Shown: piece by piece, positions 6,975 to 14,423 of the stretch | Numbering within the stretch: the first letter of the stretch is position 1 | How the letters are laid out: each line of letters begins with the position of its first letter | NCBI GenBank assembly: GCA_937883885.1 | Contig: CAKZXL010000215.1 | Coordinates: 1 to 14,423, forward strand | Length of the DNA: 14,423 nt | Source of the DNA: an uncultured Aquincola sp. | GTDB lineage: Bacteria > Pseudomonadota > Gammaproteobacteria > Burkholderiales > Burkholderiaceae | Reading direction: 5' to 3' | The notes under the pieces: generated by a model | Seen by the model: only the letters and a program-made list of their open reading frames with translations | What the model was told of the DNA's origin: nothing | Databases searched by the model: none | Translations under genes and position numbers: made by a program

Positions 6975-8329
6975 TGGCCGGCCGCAGCCTGCTGCACCAC
7001 CTGCTGGGCTGGACGCTCGGCGCGCTGGCACTGGTGTGGGCCACCTTCATCGTGGTGGGTTTTGCCACCGGCGTGCACGAAGCCGACGAACTGACCGACG
7101 GCCACCTGGCCAGCGTGGCCGGCCTGCAGGCCGCGCTGCACGACGGCCACTTCGATGCGTCGACCCGCCCCGACCCCGGCCACGACATGCCGGAAGACTT
7201 GAAGAGCCACGACTACCAGCAATCGATGAGCGTGGTGGTGTGGGACGGCGAAGGGCGGCTGCTCACCTCCACCGGCGATGCGCCGCTGCCCACCTTCGAC
7301 CGCCGCACCGGCTTTGCCGACCTGACCCTGGGCAACCCACCCGAGCGCTGGCGCAGCTTCTCGCGCTGGGACGGCCCCGAGCAGACGCGCAAGATCACCG
7401 TGATGCTGAGCGTGGAAGAGCGCGACGACCTGGCCTGGGACATCGCGCTGCAGGTGGCCAGCCCCGGCCTGTGGGTGATGCCGGCCATTGCGGTGGCCCT
7501 GGGCCTGGCGGTGCGCCGCGGCTTGAAGCCGCTGCATGACCTCTCGCGCGACGTGCTGGGCCTGGACGTGCAGCGCGCCCAGCCGCTGGCGGCGCGCCAC
7601 CCGCACGAAGAATTCAAGGGGGTGGTGGATGCCATCAACACCCTGGTCGGCCGCCAGCAGGCGGCACTGGCGCGTGAACGACAGCTGGCCAGTGAACTGG
7701 CGCATGAGCTGCGCACGCCGCTGGCCTCGATCGCGCTGCATGCCCGCGGGCTGCAGGGCGAGATGGCGCAGGAAGAGCGCCGGGACTCGCTGCAGCGGCT
7801 GGAGGACGAAGCAGTGCATGCCGGCCAGGTGGTGCAGCAGCTGCTGACGCTGGCGCGTGCCAGCCGCGCCGAGATGAACGAGGCGGTGCGGCCCTGCGAC
7901 CTGGACGCGCTGGCGCGCCAGCTGCTGGCCGACTATGCGCAGCGCGCCCTGGAGTCGGGCCACGACCTGGGCCTGGACAGCGCCGGCCCCTTCCTGCTGC
8001 AAGGCCATGCGCTGCTGCTGGAGCTGGCGCTGCGCAACCTGCTGGACAACGCGCTGGGCCACACTGCCGCGGGCAGCCGGGTGGAAGTGCAGCTGGACGC
8101 CCAGGCCCGCTGGGTGCAGGTGTGCGACGACGGCGCGACCCAGCCTTGCCCGCCGCCGGGCCAGCGCTTCAATGCCGGCCTGGGGCTGGGCCACCGGGTG
8201 GTCGAGAAGGTGGCCGCCATCCACGACGCGCGCTTCGAGCGGGTGCCGCCGCCGCCAGGTTTTTCCACTTGCTACCGGCTCAGCTTTCCGCCCTTGCCGG
8301 AGCTGCCTGAGGAGCCGGCGGCGGCCTGA
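6974..8329 (+). CDS. Membrane sensor histidine kinase, PmrB/QseC-like
   Basis: This inner-membrane sensor phosphorylates the adjacent response regulator. It has 451 residues. TM1 is at about 12-31, a periplasmic sensor region at 32-164, TM2 at about 165-180, then a HAMP-like linker. The dimerisation/phosphoacceptor H box is ELAHELRTPLASI with His244. The ATPase domain has an N box (LRNLLDNALGH, Asn355/Asn359), a G1 box (VCDDG, 383-387) and a G2 box (AGLGLGHRVVEK, from 401). Only about 14 residues separate G1 and G2, so the F box and most of the ATP lid are absent. The first periplasmic residues contain EADEL (Glu36, Glu39), an ExxE pattern like the iron-binding motif of Salmonella PmrB, though similar acidic sequences are common in related kinases of this order. 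The Pro/Glu-rich tail has no assigned function. Confidence 0.93.
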   Translation: MAGRSLLHHLLGWTLGALALVWATFIVVGFATGVHEADELTDGHLASVAGLQAALHDGHFDASTRPDPGHDMPEDLKSHDYQQSMSVVVWDGEGRLLTSTGDAPLPTFDRRTGFADLTLGNPPERWRSFSRWDGPEQTRKITVMLSVEERDDLAWDIALQVASPGLWVMPAIAVALGLAVRRGLKPLHDLSRDVLGLDVQRAQPLAARHPHEEFKGVVDAINTLVGRQQAALARERQLASELAHELRTPLASIALHARGLQGEMAQEERRDSLQRLEDEAVHAGQVVQQLLTLARASRAEMNEAVRPCDLDALARQLLADYAQRALESGHDLGLDSAGPFLLQGHALLLELALRNLLDNALGHTAAGSRVEVQLDAQARWVQVCDDGATQPCPPPGQRFNAGLGLGHRVVEKVAAIHDARFERVPPPPGFSTCYRLSFPPLPELPEEPAAA

Positions 8330-8353
8330 ACCTGCACCCCATGCCAGGGGCAC

Positions 8354-9046
8354 TCAGGCCATGCCCGGCCGCACCGTGGCCGCCGACAGCCCGTTGCGGA
8401 AGTGCTCACGCGTCAACGCCTCGGCCTGCGCCGCGTCGCGGGCCTGCAGCGCCTGCATCAGCGCGCGGTGCTCGGCCAGTGAATCGGCCAGCCGGCCCTC
8501 GCGGAACAGCGAGTGGTGGCGGTTGAGCTTCATCACCTTGCGCAGGTCCACCACCACCTGGCTGCGCCAGCGGTTGCCGGCGATGTCGAGGATCCGCATG
8601 TGGAAGGCTTCGTTCAGCGCGAAGAAGCGTTCGCGGTCTTCCACCGCCTGCTCCAGCTGCGCATGCAGGTCGGCCAGCTCGGCCAGCTGGGCATCGCTGG
8701 CCACGCGGGCCACGTCGGCCGCGGCATCGCTTTCCAGCAGCGACAGCAGGTGGTAGACGTCGGTCACGTCGCGCGCCGACATCTCGGTGACGTAGGCCCC
8801 GCGGCGCGGCCGCATGGTGATCAGCCCTTCGGTCGCCAGCACCTTCAGCGCCTCGCGCAGCGGCGTGCGGCTGATGCCGTATTCGGCGCACAGCCGCTGC
8901 TCATCGATCCAGCTGCCGGGCGCCAGCGTGTGCGACAGGATGGCCCCGCGCAGCCTCTCGGCCACGTGCTCGTACATCGGCCTGCCGTCTTGCCGGCTGC
9001 TTGTCATCGCTCCGTCGGGGGAGGGGGTCAGGGCTGTCTGTGACAT
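8354..9046 (-). CDS. GntR-family transcriptional regulator with FCD ligand-binding domain
   Basis: This is probably the local repressor of the propionyl-CoA/methylmalonyl-CoA genes. It has 230 residues from ATG 9046, normal for the FadR/VanR-type subfamily. The winged helix spans about 24-88, with the recognition region SRTPLREALKVLATEGLI and wing RPRRGAYV. The FCD helical domain follows to about 217. Candidate metal/ligand residues are Asn145 and His149 (LNEAFH), His193 (AEHRAL) and His215 (REHF). The frame stays open to 9145, but that start is upstream of the predicted promoter and operator, so it is rejected; ATG 9007 is a shorter alternative. No strong ribosome site precedes ATG 9046. The gene is divergent from mcm and shares its operator. 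The ligand may be a propionate-pathway CoA ester or acid; that is inferred from neighbours only. Confidence 0.9.
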   Translation of the reverse strand: MSQTALTPSPDGAMTSSRQDGRPMYEHVAERLRGAILSHTLAPGSWIDEQRLCAEYGISRTPLREALKVLATEGLITMRPRRGAYVTEMSARDVTDVYHLLSLLESDAAADVARVASDAQLAELADLHAQLEQAVEDRERFFALNEAFHMRILDIAGNRWRSQVVVDLRKVMKLNRHHSLFREGRLADSLAEHRALMQALQARDAAQAEALTREHFRNGLSAATVRPGMA

Positions 9047-9068
9047 GTCGCCGGAATCTCGCGGGCGT

Positions 9069-9096
9069 TTGACTTCGCAGTGGGCATCTGCATAAT
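9069..9096 (+). promoter_or_regulatory. Predicted sigma-70 promoter of the methylmalonyl-CoA mutase operon
   Basis: The -35 is TTGACT (9069-9074, five of six to consensus) and the -10 is CATAAT (9091-9096, five of six), with a 16-bp spacer. Transcription would begin near 9103, inside the operator, giving a leader of about 70 nt before the ATG at 9175. Confidence 0.7.
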
Positions 9097-9112
9097 TCAG
9101 TTTTGAATTATG
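9091..9112. promoter_or_regulatory. Palindromic operator between the gntR and mcm genes
   Basis: A perfect inverted repeat: CATAATTCA (9091-9099), a 4-nt GTTT spacer, then TGAATTATG (9104-9112). It is AT-rich in otherwise very GC-rich DNA and lies between a GntR gene and its likely target operon, the usual place for a GntR operator. Each CATAAT arm also forms the -10 hexamer of one of two divergent promoters, so a bound dimer would block both. Confidence 0.8.
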
Positions 9113-9136
9113 GCCGTGCGGCGAATCGGATGTCCA
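9107..9136 (-). promoter_or_regulatory. Predicted sigma-70 promoter of the gntR gene
   Basis: On the minus strand the -35 is TGGACA (9136-9131, five of six) and the -10 is CATAAT (9112-9107, five of six), with an 18-bp spacer. Transcription would begin near 9100, leaving a leader of about 54 nt to ATG 9046. This supports that start over the longer open frame. Confidence 0.6.
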
Positions 9137-9174
9137 GTCGGGCATGCCCTGTACAGCGGCCTTTGGAGCCTTCG

Positions 9175-11345
<2,171 letters not shown>

Positions 11346-11349
<4 letters not shown>

Positions 11350-12410
11350 ACACCGACACCGCAATCGACCGCTTGTTGCCGCCGGCCGACCAGGCGCTGG
11401 TGAGCGCGGTGCTGGGCCCGCCCGGGCCTGCGCAGCGCCGCGCCATTGCCAAGACCATCACGCTGCTGGAATCGTCGCGCGACGACCACCGCCGCCGGGC
11501 CGACGAAGTGCTCAACACCTTGCTGCCGCACAGCGGCCGCTCGTTCCGGCTGGGGATCAGCGGCGTGCCCGGCGTGGGCAAGAGCACCTTCATCGAAGGG
11601 CTGGGCCTGTACCTCATCCAGCAGGGCCACCGGGTGGCGGTGCTGGCCATCGACCCTTCGTCCAGCGTGTCGGGCGGCAGCATCCTGGGCGACAAGACGC
11701 GCATGGAGCAGCTGTCGGTGCATGAGCAGGCCTTCATCCGCCCCAGCCCGGCCAGCGGCACGCTGGGCGGCGTGGCCGAGCGCACCCGTGAATCGATGCT
11801 GGTGGCCGAAGCCGCGGGCTACGACGTGGTGATCGTCGAGACCGTGGGCGTCGGCCAGAGCGAAACCGCCGTCAGCGGCATGACCGACCTTTTCGTGCTG
11901 CTGCAGCTGCCCAATGCCGGCGACGACCTTCAGGCCATCAAGAAGGGCGTGATGGAGCTGGCCGACCTGGTGGTCATCAACAAGGCCGACCTGGACGAGG
12001 CCGCCGCCACCCGCGCGCGGGCGCAGATCACCTCGGCGCTGCGGCTGTTCGGCCACCACGGCAACCCGGCCCATGCCAGCCATGCGGTGGATGGGGCGCC
12101 TGTGCGGGCCGTGTCGATCTGGCAGCCGCAGGTGCTGCAGCTGAGCGCGCTCAAGGGTCAGGGCCTGCCCGAGTTCTGGGCCGCCTGCAGCCGCTTTCGC
12201 GAGCTGCAGGCCGCTGCCGGCCGGCTGACCGAGCGCCGCCGCACCCAAGACCAGGCCTGGATGTGGGAACGCATCGAGGCGGGCCTGAAGAGCCGCTTCC
12301 GCCAGCACCCCGCGGTGCGCGAAGCGCTGCCCGAGATCCACACCCAGGTGCGCGCCGGCACGCTGGCCGCCTCGGTGGCGGCGCGGCGGCTGCTCGACCT
12401 GTTGAACTGA
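11346..12410 (+). CDS. meaB: Methylmalonyl-CoA mutase-associated GTPase (MeaB/ArgK family)
   Basis: This G3E-type P-loop GTPase is a chaperone of methylmalonyl-CoA mutase: it gates delivery of adenosylcobalamin and protects the enzyme from inactivation. It has 354 residues. Walker A is GVPGVGKST (73-81). [19 protein letters not shown] (102-120) is the family switch region, [10 protein letters not shown] (164-173) holds the G3 segment, and NKAD (212-215) is the guanine-specificity motif. A C-terminal helical dimerisation arm ends in [15 protein letters not shown]. The TTG start overlaps the mcm stop codon by 4 nt (TTGA), suggesting translational coupling that would match chaperone to enzyme output. 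No clear ribosome site precedes it, and the N-terminal ~30 residues are poorly conserved in the family, so a start a few codons downstream is possible. Function is firm from motifs and position. Confidence 0.95.
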
Positions 12411-12438
12411 TTCGCTTGACCAGAAAGGCCACGACGCC

Positions 12439-13971
12439 ATGCACGACATCCTCGAACAGCTCGAAGCCAAGCGCGCCAAGGCGCGGCTGGGCGGTGGCCA
12501 GAAGCGCATCGACGCGCAGCATGGCAAGGGCAAGCTCACCGCGCGCGAGCGCATCGACCTGCTGCTGGACGACGGCACCTTCGAAGAATGGGACATGTTC
12601 GTCGAGCACCGCTGCACCGACTTCGGCATGGAGAACAACCGGCCGCCCGGTGACGGCGTGGTCACCGGCTACGGCATGATCAACGGCCGGCTGGTGTTCG
12701 TCTTCAGCCAGGACTTCACCGTCTTCGGCGGCGCCCTCAGCGAGGCGCATGCCGAGAAGATCTGCAAGGTGATGGACCAGGCGATGAAGGTGGGCGCACC
12801 GGTCATCGGCCTCAACGATTCGGGCGGCGCCCGCATCCAGGAAGGCGTGGCCTCGCTCGGCGGGTATGCCGACGTGTTCCAGCGCAACGTGATGGCCTCG
12901 GGCGTGATCCCGCAGATCAGCATGATCATGGGCCCCTGCGCCGGCGGCGCGGTGTACAGCCCGGCCATGACCGACTTCATCTTCATGGTCAAGGACAGCT
13001 CGTACATGTTCGTCACCGGCCCCGAGGTGGTGAAGACGGTGACGCACGAGGAAGTGACCGCCGAGGAACTGGGCGGCGCCATCACCCACACCGGCAAGAG
13101 CGGCGTGGCCGACCTGGCCTTCGAGAACGACGTGGAAGCGCTGCTGATGCTGCGGCGCTTTTTCAACTACCTGCCGCTGAACAACCGCGAGAAGGCGCCG
13201 GTGCGCCCCAGCGGCGACCCGGCCGGCCGGCTGGAGCTGTCGCTGGACACGCTGGTGCCCGACCACCCCAACAAGCCCTACGACATGAAGGAGCTGATCG
13301 CCAAGGTGGTGGACGACGGCGACTTCTTCGAGCTGCAGCCCGAGTACGCGGCCAACATCGTGATCGGCTTTGCGCGCATGGAAGGGCAGAGCGTGGGCAT
13401 CGTGGCCAACAACCCGCAGGTGCTGGCCGGCTGCCTGGACATCAAGAGCAGCATCAAGGCCGCGCGCTTCGTGCGCTTCTGCGATGCCTTCAACATCCCG
13501 GTGGTGACGTTTGTGGACGTGCCCGGTTTCATGCCCGGCACCAGCCAGGAGTACGGCGGCATCATCAAGCACGGTGCCAAGCTGCTGTATGCCTATGCCG
13601 AGTGCACGGTGCCCAAGGTCACGGTGATCACCCGCAAGGCCTATGGCGGCGCGTATGACGTGATGGCCTCCAAGCACCTGCGCGGCGACGTGAACTTCGC
13701 GTGGCCGAATGCCGAGATCGCGGTGATGGGCGCCAAGGGCGCGGTGGAGATCATCTTCCGCGAGGACAAGAACGACCCCGCCAAGTTGGCCGCCCGCGAG
13801 GCCGAGTACAAGGCCCGCTTCGCCAACCCTTTCGTGGCCGGCGCCCGCGGCTTCATCGACGACGTGATCCAGCCGCACGAAACCCGCAAGCGCATCTGCC
13901 GCAGCCTGGTGATGCTCAAGGACAAGAAGCTCGACAACCCGTGGCGCAAGCACGGGAACATTCCGCTGTGA
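12439..13971 (+). CDS. pccB: Propionyl-CoA carboxylase, carboxyltransferase (beta) subunit
   Basis: Transfers CO2 from carboxybiotin to propionyl-CoA to give (S)-methylmalonyl-CoA, in complex with the biotin-carrying alpha subunit encoded next. It has 510 residues, typical of PccB. There are two crotonase-like halves: the N-terminal half has the oxyanion-hole segment [12 protein letters not shown] (165-176), and the C-terminal half has [26 protein letters not shown] (361-386) and [10 protein letters not shown] (400-409). Asp417 in GDVNFAWP sits where an Asp is linked to propionyl- over acetyl-CoA use in actinobacterial homologues; I recall this from the family and did not align it. The ATG has a modest ribosome site (AAAGG about 10 nt upstream) and follows meaB by 28 nt. 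Neighbouring mcm and meaB make propionyl-CoA the likely substrate over methylcrotonyl- or geranyl-CoA. Confidence 0.95.
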   Translation: MHDILEQLEAKRAKARLGGGQKRIDAQHGKGKLTARERIDLLLDDGTFEEWDMFVEHRCTDFGMENNRPPGDGVVTGYGMINGRLVFVFSQDFTVFGGALSEAHAEKICKVMDQAMKVGAPVIGLNDSGGARIQEGVASLGGYADVFQRNVMASGVIPQISMIMGPCAGGAVYSPAMTDFIFMVKDSSYMFVTGPEVVKTVTHEEVTAEELGGAITHTGKSGVADLAFENDVEALLMLRRFFNYLPLNNREKAPVRPSGDPAGRLELSLDTLVPDHPNKPYDMKELIAKVVDDGDFFELQPEYAANIVIGFARMEGQSVGIVANNPQVLAGCLDIKSSIKAARFVRFCDAFNIPVVTFVDVPGFMPGTSQEYGGIIKHGAKLLYAYAECTVPKVTVITRKAYGGAYDVMASKHLRGDVNFAWPNAEIAVMGAKGAVEIIFREDKNDPAKLAAREAEYKARFANPFVAGARGFIDDVIQPHETRKRICRSLVMLKDKKLDNPWRKHGNIPL

Positions 13972-13995
13972 TGTTGGCCCCCACGCTCCTCTCGT

Positions 13996-14045
13996 CGCTG
14001 CCCCCCGAGGGGGCTCTTGCAGCGGACCGGCAAAGCCGGATCCGC
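13996..14045. repeat. Tandem hairpins in the pccB-pccA gap, REP-like intergenic element
   Basis: Two adjoining inverted repeats. In the first, CGCTG (13996-14000) pairs with CAGCG (14020-14024), enclosing CCCCC/GGGGG (14001-14005 with 14009-14013) around a CGA loop. In the second, GCGGA-CCGGC (14022-14031) pairs with GCCGG-A-TCCGC (14035-14045) around an AAA loop, with one bulged A. They share bases 14022-14024, so the full forms compete. No T run follows, so these are not a standard terminator. The CCCCCCGAGGGGG core resembles intergenic repeats I associate with Burkholderiales genomes. The rest of the 135-bp gap (13972-14106) shows no gene. Confidence 0.55.
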
Positions 14046-14106
14046 GCAAGGCGCTTGGTCAATACCTGGTCGGCCCTCGTGCATCGGCTTGGCTGAAAGA
14101 TCACCC

Positions 14107-14423
<317 letters not shown>

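Noticed and set aside
8330..8353. Possible terminator between the kinase and GntR genes (CCCC-ATGCCA-GGGG)
   Set aside because: The stem is only about 4-6 bp, with no T run on either strand.
9047..9145. N-terminal extension of the GntR gene to 9145
   Set aside because: The extra codons run through the palindromic operator and predicted promoter and are not part of the GntR fold.
9103..9174. TTG start for methylmalonyl-CoA mutase at 9103
   Set aside because: This start is inside the operator, has no ribosome site, and adds 24 unconserved residues; ATG 9175 has GGAG at good spacing.
12151..14049. A 632-codon minus-strand open frame opposite pccB
   Set aside because: Low-complexity antisense translation that covers a conserved enzyme gene and the intergenic hairpins; no start signal or domain.

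Overview
The window is GC-rich DNA in which nearly all sequence is coding. Gene content, codon use (strong G/C third-position bias) and gene order point to a beta-proteobacterium of the order Burkholderiales, of the Rubrivivax/Leptothrix/Ideonella/Comamonadaceae kind. This placement is an inference from family resemblance; no database search was run.

Region 1 (2-3759, + strand) is the end of a tripartite efflux operon. It holds the C-terminal three quarters of an AcrB/MexB-type RND pump, open at the left edge, and an OprM/NodT-type outer-membrane lipoprotein whose GTG start overlaps the pump stop codon. A strong intrinsic terminator (3788-3814) closes the operon. The periplasmic adaptor gene is expected just left of the window.

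Region 2 (3814-8329) is a lipid A remodelling module with its own two-component system. On the minus strand, a PAP2-family phosphatase and an EptA/PmrC-type phosphoethanolamine transferase overlap by 4 nt. Divergent from them, on the plus strand, are an OmpR-type response regulator and a sensor kinase that overlap by 1 nt. The short gap between the two operons carries a perfect CTTAAG-N5-CTTAAG direct repeat, which is the classic PmrA box. This supports reading the pair as PmrA/PmrB-like, controlling both itself and the lipid A genes.

Region 3 (8354-14423) is a propionyl-CoA to succinyl-CoA module. A minus-strand GntR/FCD regulator is divergent from methylmalonyl-CoA mutase, the MeaB-type GTPase chaperone, the propionyl-CoA carboxylase carboxyltransferase subunit (pccB) and the start of its biotin carboxylase subunit (pccA, cut by the right edge). 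PccAB makes (S)-methylmalonyl-CoA, an epimerase outside the window would convert it to the R form, and the mutase makes succinyl-CoA while MeaB guards its cobalamin. The divergent promoter region has a perfect 9-bp inverted repeat whose two arms double as the -10 elements of two opposed promoters. That is a simple design for a GntR repressor to shut off both directions. Between pccB and pccA is a 135-bp gap with two stable hairpins resembling an intergenic repeat.

I found no wholly new system. The most informative signals are regulatory: the PmrA box with a possibly leaderless response regulator, and the operator that overlaps both divergent promoters.
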